Positions 1 to 8,128 are shown, numbered from the stretch's first letter. The stretch: 62,856 nucleotides of DNA from Streptomyces mayonensis (GCF_018982965.1 NZ_JACBYP010000041.1:1-62856), one strand, 5' to 3'. The notes: generated by a model not told the origin, from the sequence alone. Program-made: numbers and translations.

Positions 1-846
1 CCTGACCCCTCTCCTTCCCCCTCTCCCTCTCCCTCCTCCGCCCCCTCCGGCGGCACCGGCTACGGCCCGGCGACCGTCGCCGGGAACACGCGGGTCACCG
101 ACGCCCAGCGGGCCCGGGCCGAGGGCCGGTCGCCGATCATCGACCCGGGGATGCAGCCCGCGGGCCTCACCGCGCTGCTCGGCCTGCTGCTGTCCGGCGC
201 CGCGGCGCTCGGCACGTACGCCCTGCTCGTCCCACTCGTCGCCCTCCAGGGCCTCACCGCGGCGGGCTGGTTCCGGCTGAACGGCATGTGGCCGGCCCGG
301 CAGGGCATCGCGCTGGGCTTCGCGGGCGCGCTGGCCGCCGATGCGGCGCTGCTGGTGTCGGACCGCTCACCGGCGGCGATCCTCGGCACGCTCGGGGTGT
401 GGGTGCTGCTCTCCCTCGTCCTGACCCTGCGTTCGCACGCCGACCCCGACGAGCGGATGTACGGCCTGATGGCGACCGTCGCCGCCGCGGCCCTGGCCGT
501 GGTCGCGGGCGGCTACCTGGCCGCCGACGCGGAGGCCGTGTCGGTCGGCGCGGTCGCGGTGGCGGTCGCCGCCGTGGCCCGTGCCGTACCGCTGCCGACC
601 CCGGCCTCCGTGGTCGTCGCGCTGCTCGCGGCGGCCGGTGCGGGGGCCGCGGTCGGCTCGATGACGGACTTCGGGGCGTCGTCGGGGGCGCTGCTCGGCG
701 CGGGTGCGGCGGTGTGCGCGCTGGTCGGCCTGCGCGTCGCGGCGTACGACTACCCCTCCCGCTTCGTCCACTTCACGGCGGGCGTGGCGCTGCCGCTCGC
801 GGCCGCGGCCCCGGCGGTGTACCTGCTGGGCCGGGCGCTGGCCTGA
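1..846 (+). CDS. Integral membrane protein, C-terminal part (5' end outside window)
   Basis: The reading frame is open from base 1, so the start lies outside the window. The first visible residues are a Pro-Ser repeat and a Gly-rich linker. From about residue 51 of the visible part come seven to eight hydrophobic stretches rich in Ala, Leu and Val, ending in a short cytoplasmic-looking tail. There are no catalytic motifs. I do not recognise the family; a Pro/Ser-rich cytoplasmic head on a polytopic membrane domain is common in Streptomyces hypothetical proteins. It is followed by 175 bases and then the DUF2993 gene on the same strand. Confidence 0.8.
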   Translation, partial: PDPSPSPSPSPSSAPSGGTGYGPATVAGNTRVTDAQRARAEGRSPIIDPGMQPAGLTALLGLLLSGAAALGTYALLVPLVALQGLTAAGWFRLNGMWPARQGIALGFAGALAADAALLVSDRSPAAILGTLGVWVLLSLVLTLRSHADPDERMYGLMATVAAAALAVVAGGYLAADAEAVSVGAVAVAVAAVARAVPLPTPASVVVALLAAAGAGAAVGSMTDFGASSGALLGAGAAVCALVGLRVAAYDYPSRFVHFTAGVALPLAAAAPAVYLLGRALA

Positions 847-1021
847 CCGGCGCCCGGTACGGGCACGGCACCTCCTGTCACAGCCGCCTCACGTCACAGC
901 TGTTCGACAAAATTCAGGGGGTGCCGCCGGCCCGCGTTACGCTCGCGCTGGACGACCGCCGGTCGTCGGGGGACCGCCGTCGTTGGACCGTCCAGGATGT
1001 CCAGGGTTGGGGAAGACAAGC

Positions 1022-1759
1022 ATGCGCGCACTGCGAATACTGTTGATCGTCGTCGTGATCCTCGGCGGCCTCTTCGTGATCGCCGACCGTGTCGCCGTCA
1101 ACTTCGCCGAGGACGAGGTCGCGGACAAGCTGCGCAGCACCGAGAACCTGCCCTCGAAGCCGGACGTCTCCATCAACGGCTTCCCCTTCCTCACCCAGGT
1201 CGCCGGCGGCGAGCTGGACGAGGTGGAGGTCGGCATCGACGACTACGAGGCCACCACGGCCAACGGCGGCGAAAAGGTCCGCATCGACGACCTGAGCGCG
1301 CACATGACGGGCGTCAAGTTCTCCGGCGACTACAGCTCCGCCACCGCGGCCGACGCCACCGGCACGGCGACCGTGAGCTACGACGAGCTGATGAAGGCCA
1401 CCAGGTCCGAGTCCACGGACGTCGCCCCCGGCGTCACCGCCAAGGTCGTCGGCCTCTCCGACGGCGGCAACGGCAAGATCAAGGTGACGGTCCGGGCGAC
1501 GGTGCTCGGCGTGGAGTACCCCGAGCCGGTCGAGGTGCTCAGCTCGGTCAAGGTGAAGGACAACGACGTCGAGGTCGTCGCGGACGGCCTGCCCCAGATC
1601 GGCGGCAAGCAGCTCGCCGAGTCCCGGATCCGGGCCATCACGGACTTCCAGCAGACCATCGACGAGCTGCCGGGCGGCATCGACCTGGACAAGGTCGAGG
1701 CGGCGAAGGACGGCGTCGAGATCACGGTGAAGGGTTCGAACGTCAAGCTGGCCGGGTAG
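1022..1759 (+). CDS. DUF2993 (LmeA-like) secreted/membrane-anchored lipid-binding protein
   Basis: The protein has 245 residues. It starts at ATG with a GGGGAAG ribosome-binding site just upstream; longer upstream frames lack one. Residues 1-22 form an N-terminal hydrophobic anchor or signal peptide. The rest is a soluble domain with many charged beta-like segments and the repeated SINGFPFLTQ and VEIDDYEA style stretches typical of DUF2993. Mycobacterial LmeA of this family binds phosphoinositides and acts in lipomannan maturation; that function is not shown here. It probably sits on the outer face of the membrane. The 277 bases after it hold 8-bp repeats and the promoter of the leader peptide. 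Confidence 0.8.
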   Translation: MRALRILLIVVVILGGLFVIADRVAVNFAEDEVADKLRSTENLPSKPDVSINGFPFLTQVAGGELDEVEVGIDDYEATTANGGEKVRIDDLSAHMTGVKFSGDYSSATAADATGTATVSYDELMKATRSESTDVAPGVTAKVVGLSDGGNGKIKVTVRATVLGVEYPEPVEVLSSVKVKDNDVEVVADGLPQIGGKQLAESRIRAITDFQQTIDELPGGIDLDKVEAAKDGVEITVKGSNVKLAG

Positions 1760-1770
1760 GACGAAGGTCG

Positions 1771-1810
1771 GCCTACGGGCCTACGGGCCTACGGGCCTGC
1801 GGGTCTACGT
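1771..1810. repeat. 8-bp tandem repeat (GCCTACGG), 5 units
   Basis: Three perfect GCCTACGG units (1771-1794) are followed by GCCTGCGG and GTCTACGT. They lie 12 bases after the DUF2993 stop codon. No open frame or hairpin function is obvious. Confidence 0.85.
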
Positions 1811-1999
1811 CGTACCGCGTATCGCGTACGAAGACGGAACCGTATGGCGTACGGGTCCACGGTCCGCAGAGTGAGACGGAGTCGTCCGTACCGCAGATGC
1901 GGGAACCGGCCGGACCGGCCAGGTCGGCGCCCGGCGGCACCTCGGGAGCGGCGCCGATCCCGCATTCCGGACGATCGAGTCTCACCATGCGACACATCG

Positions 2000-2036
2000 G
2001 TGACACGGCCCGTCCTGAATCCTTACGATCGGTCCC
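2000..2036 (+). promoter_or_regulatory. Vegetative promoter for a leaderless transcript (sulfurtransferase operon)
   Basis: A -35-like TGACAC (2001-2006) and a -10-like TACGAT (2024-2029) are separated by 17 bases, close to the HrdB consensus. The ATG of the leader peptide begins 7 bases after the -10 box, so the transcript should start at or next to that ATG and lack a 5' leader. Confidence 0.65.
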
Positions 2037-2117
2037 ATGAAGCGACAGGCGGACCTCACGAAGCGGCGGGCAGTGGACCTGTGCCGCGTTGCCGCCATGC
2101 TCTGTCGCACCTCCTGA
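2037..2117 (+). CDS. Leaderless Cys-containing leader peptide (26 aa)
   Basis: This 26-codon frame starts with MKRQADLTKRR and ends LCRTS, with two LC dipeptides (Cys16 and Cys23) in its second half. It has no Shine-Dalgarno sequence, but a -10 box sits 7 bases upstream of the ATG, so it is probably translated from a leaderless mRNA. It lies 144 bases upstream of a sulfurtransferase gene. Mycobacterial Ms5788A-type peptides sit in the same place and act as cysteine-responsive attenuators; I infer the same role here. A hairpin begins 3 bases after its stop codon. Confidence 0.7.
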   Translation: MKRQADLTKRRAVDLCRVAAMLCRTS

Positions 2118-2120
2118 GGC

Positions 2121-2140
2121 GGACGGCGACGCCGCCGTCC
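2121..2140 (+). promoter_or_regulatory. 8-bp hairpin just after the leader peptide stop (candidate attenuator)
   Basis: A perfect 8-bp stem, GGACGGCG pairing with CGCCGTCC around a 4-base loop, begins 3 bases after the leader-peptide stop codon. No U tract follows, so if it attenuates it would act through ribosome position, Rho access or folding rather than as a classic intrinsic terminator. Confidence 0.45.
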
Positions 2141-2261
2141 ACGTCCCCCTCGTCCTCACCCCTCGCCCCGCCCGTCGTGGGCACCCGCGCGCCGCCGCAC
2201 GGCCCGAGCGCGCGCACTCTCGCACCGCACGCCCGCCGCCAACTGCCCCGGAGGAGAAAAC

Positions 2262-3107
2262 ATGAGCCGCAGCGACGTCCTGGTCGACGCCGACTGGCTG
2301 CAGGACCACCTGGACGACTCGAACATCGCGATCGTCGAGGTGGACGAGGACACGTCCGCGTACGAGAAGAACCACATCAAGAACGCGATCCGGATCGACT
2401 GGACGCAGGACCTCCAGGACCCGGTCCGCCGCGACTTCGTCGACCAGGAGGGCTTCGAGAAGCTGCTCTCGGCGAAGGGCATCGCCAACGACACGCTGGT
2501 GATCCTCTACGGCGGCAACAACAACTGGTTCGCGTCCTACGCCTACTGGTACTTCAAGCTCTACGGCCACGAGAACGTCAAGCTTCTCGACGGCGGCCGC
2601 AAGAAGTGGGAGCTGGACGCCCGCGAGCTGGTCGCCGGTGACGACGTGCCGCAGCGTCCCGCCACCGACTACAAGGCCAAGCCGCAGAACACCGCGATCC
2701 GCGCGTTCCGCGACGACGTGGTCCAGGCGATCGGCGCGCAGAACCTCGTCGACGTCCGCTCGCCCGACGAGTTCTCCGGCAAGCTGCTCGCCCCGGCCCA
2801 CCTCCCGCAGGAGCAGTCGCAGCGTCCGGGCCACGTCCCGTCCGCGCGCAACATCCCGTGGTCGAAGAACGCCAACGACGACGGCACCTTCAAGTCGGAC
2901 GACGAGCTCAAGGAGCTCTACACCGACGAGCAGGTCGACCTGGCGAAGGACACCATCGCCTACTGCCGCATCGGTGAGCGCTCGGCCCTGACCTGGTTCG
3001 TCCTGCACGAGCTGCTGGGCGTGGAGAACGTCAAGAACTACGACGGCTCCTGGACCGAGTACGGCTCCCTCGTCGGCGTGCCGATCGAGCTCGGCGCCAA
3101 CAAGTAA
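2262..3107 (+). CDS. cysA: Thiosulfate sulfurtransferase, two-domain rhodanese
   Basis: The protein has 281 residues, normal for tandem rhodaneses. It transfers sulfane sulfur from thiosulfate or mercaptopyruvate to a thiol or cyanide acceptor in the cytoplasm. The N-terminal rhodanese domain (about 5-125) is inactive-type. The C-terminal domain carries the active-site loop YCRIGERS with catalytic Cys235, and the DVRSPDEF motif near residue 165. A GGAGG site precedes the ATG. It is followed after 40 bases by the SseC-like DUF1416 gene, the same pair seen in mycobacteria. The upstream leader peptide suggests control by cysteine supply. Actinobacteria often call it cysA or cysA2; it is not the sulfate ABC ATPase. 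Confidence 0.92.
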   Translation: MSRSDVLVDADWLQDHLDDSNIAIVEVDEDTSAYEKNHIKNAIRIDWTQDLQDPVRRDFVDQEGFEKLLSAKGIANDTLVILYGGNNNWFASYAYWYFKLYGHENVKLLDGGRKKWELDARELVAGDDVPQRPATDYKAKPQNTAIRAFRDDVVQAIGAQNLVDVRSPDEFSGKLLAPAHLPQEQSQRPGHVPSARNIPWSKNANDDGTFKSDDELKELYTDEQVDLAKDTIAYCRIGERSALTWFVLHELLGVENVKNYDGSWTEYGSLVGVPIELGANK

Positions 3108-3147
3108 GAACGGGCAAGTCCGCCCCCCAACCCCTCAGGAGTACGAC

Positions 3148-3435
3148 ATGTGCGGAGCGAAGGCCGGCGGCCCCGACGCCTCGACGATCAAGCCCGGTGA
3201 GACCACCATCCAGGGTCAGGTGACCCGTGACGGCGAGCCGGTGACGGGCTACGTCCGGCTGCTGGACGCCACCGGCGAGTTCACGGCGGAGGTGCCGACG
3301 TCCGCGACGGGCCAGTTCCGCTTCTACGCGGCCGAGGGCACCTGGACCGTACGGGCGCTCGTCCCCGGCGGCAGCGCCGACCGCACGGTCGTGGCCCAGC
3401 AGGGCGGTCTGGCGGACGTCGCGATCGCCGTCTGA
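3148..3435 (+). CDS. DUF1416 (SseC-like) protein
   Basis: The protein has 95 residues, starting MCGAKAGG after an AGGAG site. The fold looks like a carboxypeptidase-regulatory type beta sandwich: GQVTRDGEPVTGYVRLLD, then EVPTSATGQFRFYA and a final beta strand. In mycobacteria the sseC genes always neighbour cysA2/cysA3 and are linked to sulfur metabolism. It has an N-terminal Cys2 but no signal peptide. It is in operon with the sulfurtransferase and ends before a strong terminator. Confidence 0.88.
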   Translation: MCGAKAGGPDASTIKPGETTIQGQVTRDGEPVTGYVRLLDATGEFTAEVPTSATGQFRFYAAEGTWTVRALVPGGSADRTVVAQQGGLADVAIAV

Positions 3436-3453
3436 CGGCGCCGCGTACACCAT

Positions 3454-3506
3454 GCGGTGAGGGGCCGCGCCCACGGGTTGGACACCCGGGCGCGGCCCCT
3501 CACCGC
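3454..3506. terminator. Bidirectional hairpin terminator
   Basis: A 19-bp near-perfect GC-rich stem (3454-3472 with 3488-3506) around a 15-base loop lies between convergent genes. It would stop both the sulfur operon and the symporter small-subunit transcript. Confidence 0.75.
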
Positions 3507-3545
3507 GTCTCCGTACCCCGCCGCACGGGGTGCGGCGGGCGTGGA

Positions 3546-3677
3546 TCAGATCAGGTCCTCGCCGTTGCGGCGGGCCTCCAGCCACTCGCGGAGGAAGCCG
3601 CGGCTGATCACGACCAGGACGACGGCCACGAGCACGGGCCAGATCAGGACGTACGCGGTCAGGGCTGCGGTGGTCAC
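3546..3677 (-). CDS. Symporter small subunit, 43-aa single-pass membrane protein
   Basis: GTG start with a GAGGAGG site 6 bases upstream; it is too short for most gene callers. One transmembrane helix spans about residues 7-26, followed by a basic C-terminus ending RNGEDLI. It lies 67 bases downstream of the sodium:solute symporter on the same strand. Small membrane partners of SSS transporters are known in bacteria, often downstream of the large gene. I infer that it assembles with or stabilises that symporter. Confidence 0.7.
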   Translation of the reverse strand: MTTAALTAYVLIWPVLVAVVLVVISRGFLREWLEARRNGEDLI

Positions 3678-3744
3678 GGTGCCTCCTCGGAAATCACCGG
3701 GCGGGTCGTCGCCGGGCGGGTCGTCACTGGGCCTCGGCCGGCCG

Positions 3745-5487
3745 TCACTGGGTACCGGTCCCGGCGGGCTGCGGGTCGTCGTCGGCGGCGGCGGACGTGG
3801 CGTCCGTACCGTCACTCGTACCGGCGCCCGTACCCGCGGCGGCCGCCTCCGGGCCGTCGTCGAAGTCGCCGGTGCGCTGCGCGATGACGGCGAAGTCGAA
3901 GCCCTCGCGCCGGCGCACGGACATGGCCCAGCAGATGACCGTGGACACCGAGTAGGCGACCAGCGAGCCGCACAGGGTGGCGTACTCGTGCAGGGAGCCG
4001 ATGGCGAACGGCGCGGTCGCCACGATCGCCACCACACCGACGATCTTCGCCGTCCGGACGCCGAAGAACCCGAACGCCATCAGGCCGAGGACGACGCCGA
4101 CCCCGACGACGGACAGCACGTCCACGACGATGCCGAAGAAGCCGTCCACGGAGATCCAGCCGAAACGGACCGGCAGGAACACCGCGAGCGCCGCGAGCAC
4201 GGAGGTGGTGAACGCCCTGCCGGTGACCTTGTCCCAGTAGAAGCTGGCCAGCACCGGGAAGACGAGGGCGCCCCACAGCGCGCCGACGAAGACCAGCAGG
4301 TCGAGGATGTTGAGTTGCAGGCTGGCGAAGGCCACGGCCACCGCGGTCGCCACCACCATGGTGATGCGGCCGACGAGCAGCATGGTCTTCGGGTCGGCCT
4401 TCTCCTTGCCGGCCACGTTCTGGCCGTAGACGTCGGCCATCACGATGGAGGAGAGGGCCGCGAGGTCGGAGTCGGCGGTGGAGGAGAGGGCACCGACGAT
4501 CATGATGAAGAACAGCGCCAGCAGCACGGGCGGCAGGTACTCGGCGGCCATGCCGGGAATGATGTTGTTCAGGTCGCCGCCGGTCGGCTCGTAGCCGAGG
4601 TAGAGGGCGAGTACGCCGAGCATGCCGACGCCGATGACCATCGCGCCGTAGCCGACGGTCGCCGTGATGAAGGTCGGCTTGATCAGGCTCTCCTTCACCG
4701 CGAAGAGCCGCTGCGCGATGGTCTGGTTGCCGATCGCGTAGGCGAGCACCGCGGCGATGTACGGTGCGCCCTGCTCCATGAAGGCCTGGCTGGAGAAGAA
4801 GTCGCCCTGCTGTGCGGTCAGGTTGCCGGCGCCGGTCTCGAAGGCCGCCGGGAAGTCGGCCGCGAAGAAGATGAACGGGACGATGACGGCCACGGCGCCG
4901 AGCATCGCGACGACCTGGACGAAGTCGGTGAGCACCGAGGCGCGGAAGCCGGACCACAGGGTGTAGAGCAGCACGCCCGCGGCGACGGCGAAGACGCCCT
5001 GGGTGAAGGTGAAGGGCGACAGCAGCGAGATCAGCACGCCACCCGCGATGAAGTTGGACATCAGGCTGATCAGGCTGCCGACGATGTTCGAGCCGGCGAG
5101 CATCAGCTGGCTGGAGCGGCCGTGCCGGGCGTACATGACCTCGGCGAGGGTGTGCGCCTTCGGCGCCACGGCCCGGATCCGTTTGCCGAAGGGGTAGATG
5201 AAGAGAATCATCAGGGCTCCCCAGAGCCCGTAATGGATGGGCCCCGAGATACCGTATGTGTAGCCGGATGTCGCGGAGGCGTACATCGACGACGCCCAGA
5301 TCCAGGTCGCCGTCATACTGGCCGCGGATATTCCGAAACCGATGTTGTTGCCGGCGGTCATATAGCCGTCGGCGTTCTCTTCCTTCTTGCCGATGCGGGT
5401 CGATATCAGGAAGGTCCCTCCGTAGAAGAAGACCAGAAGACCCACGATTACCAGGGCGCTGAACTGGGCTGTCTCCATTCCGTCCAC
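3745..5487 (-). CDS. Sodium:solute symporter (SSS family)
   Basis: About 580 residues with 13-14 hydrophobic segments. The SSS signature region includes the GKKEENADGYMTAG stretch after TM1 and the RQ-poor ALSSTADSDLAALSS segment in the middle, typical of the acetate/pyruvate/monocarboxylate branch. The C-terminal about 50 residues are an Asp/Ala/Thr-rich cytoplasmic tail. GTG at 5487 is preferred because AGGAGG lies 8 bases upstream; an ATG three codons later is the alternative. It is the first gene of a pair with the 43-aa small subunit. A terminator-like hairpin in its 5' region suggests attenuation. The substrate is not determined. Confidence 0.88.
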   Translation of the reverse strand: MDGMETAQFSALVIVGLLVFFYGGTFLISTRIGKKEENADGYMTAGNNIGFGISAASMTATWIWASSMYASATSGYTYGISGPIHYGLWGALMILFIYPFGKRIRAVAPKAHTLAEVMYARHGRSSQLMLAGSNIVGSLISLMSNFIAGGVLISLLSPFTFTQGVFAVAAGVLLYTLWSGFRASVLTDFVQVVAMLGAVAVIVPFIFFAADFPAAFETGAGNLTAQQGDFFSSQAFMEQGAPYIAAVLAYAIGNQTIAQRLFAVKESLIKPTFITATVGYGAMVIGVGMLGVLALYLGYEPTGGDLNNIIPGMAAEYLPPVLLALFFIMIVGALSSTADSDLAALSSIVMADVYGQNVAGKEKADPKTMLLVGRITMVVATAVAVAFASLQLNILDLLVFVGALWGALVFPVLASFYWDKVTGRAFTTSVLAALAVFLPVRFGWISVDGFFGIVVDVLSVVGVGVVLGLMAFGFFGVRTAKIVGVVAIVATAPFAIGSLHEYATLCGSLVAYSVSTVICWAMSVRRREGFDFAVIAQRTGDFDDGPEAAAAGTGAGTSDGTDATSAAADDDPQPAGTGTQ

Positions 5488-5581
5488 ACGCGCCACCTCC
5501 TTCGACTCGGTGGAGCCCCGCACGCGTGAGGCGGCGACAGGCTCCAGCCCGGCAGCTCGTCGCTGGACCGGGAGCGTTCAC

Positions 5582-5606
5582 AAAAAGGCAGACTTTTTTG
5601 GCCTGC
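5582..5606 (-). terminator. Intrinsic-terminator-like hairpin in the symporter 5' region
   Basis: Read on the minus strand, GCAGGC pairs with GTCTGC (one G-U pair) around a CAAAAAA loop and is followed by CTTTTTG. The structure lies about 95 bases upstream of the symporter GTG. The gap 5488-5895 is unusually AT-rich for this genome (runs of A and T, TTTGCTAATTGC) and holds no convincing gene; it should contain the symporter promoter. Confidence 0.5.
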
Positions 5607-5895
5607 AAACGCTTGGCACGGTAACAGCACATTTGAGCGGTTGCGGGTTCGTGTCGCGTCGGGATGGACGGGAGGTGTCACCTGGAATTATGCATGTTTT
5701 TGGCAGGTCGCCGACATTTCAGACGACTGCTTTGCCGGGAAGCTACTCATTTGTGAAGCTTCTTTGCGATGGCATCTTTGCTAATTGCGGATGCGATTCC
5801 GTGCGCTTCGTTATGGCAAAGAAATAGTTGAACGGGTTCCCGAGTGCTCGCTCGGCGGGTGCGACGCCACGACGGCACCGGCCTACCCTGGAGAC

Positions 5896-6156
5896 ATGTA
5901 CGCACGGCGGCGGCACGTCTACTTCGCCATGATGGGGACCTGCATCGTGCTCTTCGTCCTGGCCTGGGCGGTCGTGCGCCTCTGGTCCGTCCCGGCCGCC
6001 GTGGGCATGTGCGTGGTGGCGATGCTCATCCCGCCGGTGGCGGCGATGACGGCCAACCGGCGCGGCCCGGACGACCGCTGGTGGGACGGCCCGTCGGGCG
6101 ACGCCCAGTCCGACGAGTGGTGGGACGAACTGGACGGGAAGAAACGCCCGCGCTGA
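5896..6156 (+). CDS. DUF3099 small membrane protein
   Basis: 86 residues. An N-terminal basic stretch (MYARRRHVY) leads into two hydrophobic helices at about 8-30 and 32-52, followed by a hydrophilic tail with WW pairs (RWWDGP, EWWDEL), the pattern of DUF3099 in actinomycetes. TACCCT lies 6 bases before the ATG, so the mRNA may be leaderless, although GGAG is also present. The function is unknown. Confidence 0.75.
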   Translation: MYARRRHVYFAMMGTCIVLFVLAWAVVRLWSVPAAVGMCVVAMLIPPVAAMTANRRGPDDRWWDGPSGDAQSDEWWDELDGKKRPR

Positions 6157-6174
6157 GCCCGGCCCTCGGCGAGG

Positions 6175-6570
6175 ATGGCGGTCATGTCCCCGACGAAGCT
6201 GTCCACGGTCGTACTCGACGCGCACGACGCCCAGGAACTCGCCGGTTTCTACCGGCGGTTGCTGGGCTACGTGGTGCGTGCCGAGGACGGCGGCTGGGTC
6301 CTCATCGGCCCGCCGCCCGGCACCGCCGGCACGTCCCTGGCCTTCGAGACGGAGCCCGCCTACGTGCCGCCCGCCTGGCCGTCCCGCGAACCGGGCGAGC
6401 AGCAGATGATGCTGCACCTCGACATCCAGGTCGACGACCTGGCGGCGGAGACCGAGCGGGCCGTGGCCGAGGGTGCCCGGCTCGCCGAGTACCAGCCCCA
6501 GGACGACGTCCGCGTCCTGCTCGACCCGGCCGGGCACCCCTTCTGCCTGTGGACGCAGGTCACCCTGTGA
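6175..6570 (+). CDS. VOC-family (glyoxalase/bleomycin-resistance-like) protein
   Basis: 131 residues if the first ATG is used; a second in-frame ATG at 6184 is equally possible and gives 128. Two beta-alpha-beta-beta-beta halves are visible: LSTVVLDAHDAQELAGFYRRLLGY, then HLDIQVDDLAAETERAVAEGA and a terminal GHPFCLW motif. His in MLHLDIQ and the C-terminal Glu-like positions could bind metal. No substrate can be given. The gene converges on the protease gene and overlaps its 3' end by 11 bases. Confidence 0.82.
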   Translation: MAVMSPTKLSTVVLDAHDAQELAGFYRRLLGYVVRAEDGGWVLIGPPPGTAGTSLAFETEPAYVPPAWPSREPGEQQMMLHLDIQVDDLAAETERAVAEGARLAEYQPQDDVRVLLDPAGHPFCLWTQVTL

Positions 6571-8128
6571 CGGGTGCGGCACCGTCCGACGCGCAGCCCG
6601 GTCGGGCCGCGTCCCACCGCGACCCTTCGGCCAGGCAGGCGGAGATCCCGCTCACCTGCTGCCCGTAACTGCGGCCCTGTACCGCGGTCACGGTGCCGTC
6701 CGGGCCGACCTCGCACGGGTTGTCCTCCGTGCACTCCTCGCCGTCGCGGTTGCTGCTGTTGTTGATGCCCACGACCGTGTTGCCGTCGGGTGACAGCAGC
6801 GGCGCGCCGGAGTCACCGGGCCTGCTGGCGCAGTCGTCGCCCGGGGCGTAGCGCACCGCGTCGTCCTGCTGGTAGCCGCCCTCCCGCAGCTGTGGCGCCA
6901 CGGCCTCCACCGAGCACAGCGGGCGGTTGATCCGGCGGCCCATGAGGAACTGGTCGCCGGCGCGCATCGGGGAGGTGCCCAGCCGGAAGACCTTCGCACC
7001 CTCCGCGGCGAGCTGGGCGTACGTCTTGTCCAGCCGGTACAGCGCGACGTCGGTGCCCGTCATCGTCGCGTACATCAGCCGCGTCGCGCGGGCCGTGGTG
7101 CGGGTGTAGCCGGCGGAGTCGTAGACCTCGACCGGCTCCTCCAGGTCGGCGGGCCGGTCCACCACCGCCGTCCCCGGGGCGGGCCGCCCGCTCGGCACGC
7201 AGTGGCCGTTGGTCAGCGCCAGCGCAGGGTCCTCGGGGCGCGCGGTGGAAGCGCGCACCACCGACCCGTGGCACGTGCCGACCGTGGCGGAGCCTTCCAC
7301 GTCCGGCACCGGGTCGAACGGGGGTACGTCGGTTCCGTCCACGATGCCGTTGATCCAGTCGGTGTTCTCCGCGACGTCGGTGTACAGGGTGGGGAAGTCG
7401 GAGCCCTTGTTGCCGGGACCGATGACCGTTCCGGCCAGTGCCCACGCGTCGCCCTCACGGACCAGGGCAGGCCCCCCGGAGTCCGTCATCCCCGGCCCGA
7501 CGGCGGGGTCGGTGCTGCCCACGCACAGGGGCAGGGTCTCGCCGTCGCCCTCCCAGCACTCCTCCAGCGGCAGCACCTCGGTGTCCGCTTCGCGGAGCCT
7601 GCTGGGATAGCAGTCGGGGTCGTCGAAGTCGCCGCAGGACTGCGCGGTGGCGCCCCAGCCGAGGATGCGGACGGCCGTCCCGTCGGTGGGAGTGGTCTTG
7701 GCGAGCCGCACGGGCTCGGCCCGCACCGGGGTGCGCAGGTGCAGCACGGTGATGTCCTCGCCGGCGGGGTTGTAGGTGTTGTGGCGCCGGTAGAACCGGT
7801 CGACATCGGTGACTTCGCCGCCGTCGGTGGTGTCCAGCGAGCCGACGCGGACCTTCCAGTCGCGGGGGACGCCCGCCGTCGAGCCGGTCGGGGTGTTGGC
7901 GCAGTGGCCCGCGGTCACCGCCCACTGCGGCGCGATGAGCACCGCCCCGCACCGGTGACCGTCCTGCCGCGGAGGGTCGTACTGAAGCGAGACCATGAAC
8001 GAATACGGCTCGGTGGACTCGGTGCCGCCGATGACCGCCTGCGCCGGCAGAGCGGCGAACAGGGTCGTGATCGCCACGACTCCCGTCGTCAGGACGGCGG
8101 CCGCCCTGCGGCTCATCCATCGGCGCAT
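6560..8128 (-). CDS. Secreted protease with two tandem S1-type serine protease domains
   Basis: 522 residues, GGGAG site before the ATG. The signal peptide (1-31) ends PAQA and its removal would expose VIGG, the free N-terminus that active chymotrypsin folds need. Domain 1 (32-265) has His75 (TAGHC), Asp125 (EDITVLHL) and Ser217 (MTDSGGP). Position 193 is Thr instead of Gly, and residue 189 is Gly instead of Asp, so specificity is not trypsin-like. Domain 2 (280-500) has His309 (LTNGHC), Asp360 (GTDVALY) and Ser440 (PGDSGAP), a second complete triad. The protein is about twice the usual length. It is extracellular; the substrate is unknown. Confidence 0.88.
   Translation of the reverse strand: MRRWMSRRAAAVLTTGVVAITTLFAALPAQAVIGGTESTEPYSFMVSLQYDPPRQDGHRCGAVLIAPQWAVTAGHCANTPTGSTAGVPRDWKVRVGSLDTTDGGEVTDVDRFYRRHNTYNPAGEDITVLHLRTPVRAEPVRLAKTTPTDGTAVRILGWGATAQSCGDFDDPDCYPSRLREADTEVLPLEECWEGDGETLPLCVGSTDPAVGPGMTDSGGPALVREGDAWALAGTVIGPGNKGSDFPTLYTDVAENTDWINGIVDGTDVPPFDPVPDVEGSATVGTCHGSVVRASTARPEDPALALTNGHCVPSGRPAPGTAVVDRPADLEEPVEVYDSAGYTRTTARATRLMYATMTGTDVALYRLDKTYAQLAAEGAKVFRLGTSPMRAGDQFLMGRRINRPLCSVEAVAPQLREGGYQQDDAVRYAPGDDCASRPGDSGAPLLSPDGNTVVGINNSSNRDGEECTEDNPCEVGPDGTVTAVQGRSYGQQVSGISACLAEGSRWDAARPGCASDGAAPVTG

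Noticed and set aside
3457..5529. A 690-codon plus-strand frame opposite the symporter gene
   Set aside because: It is antisense to a clear SSS transporter, has no protein-like motifs and is a GC-skew artefact.
5510..5827. A 105-codon frame in the AT-rich symporter upstream region
   Set aside because: No start signal, mixed composition, and it crosses the terminator-like hairpin.
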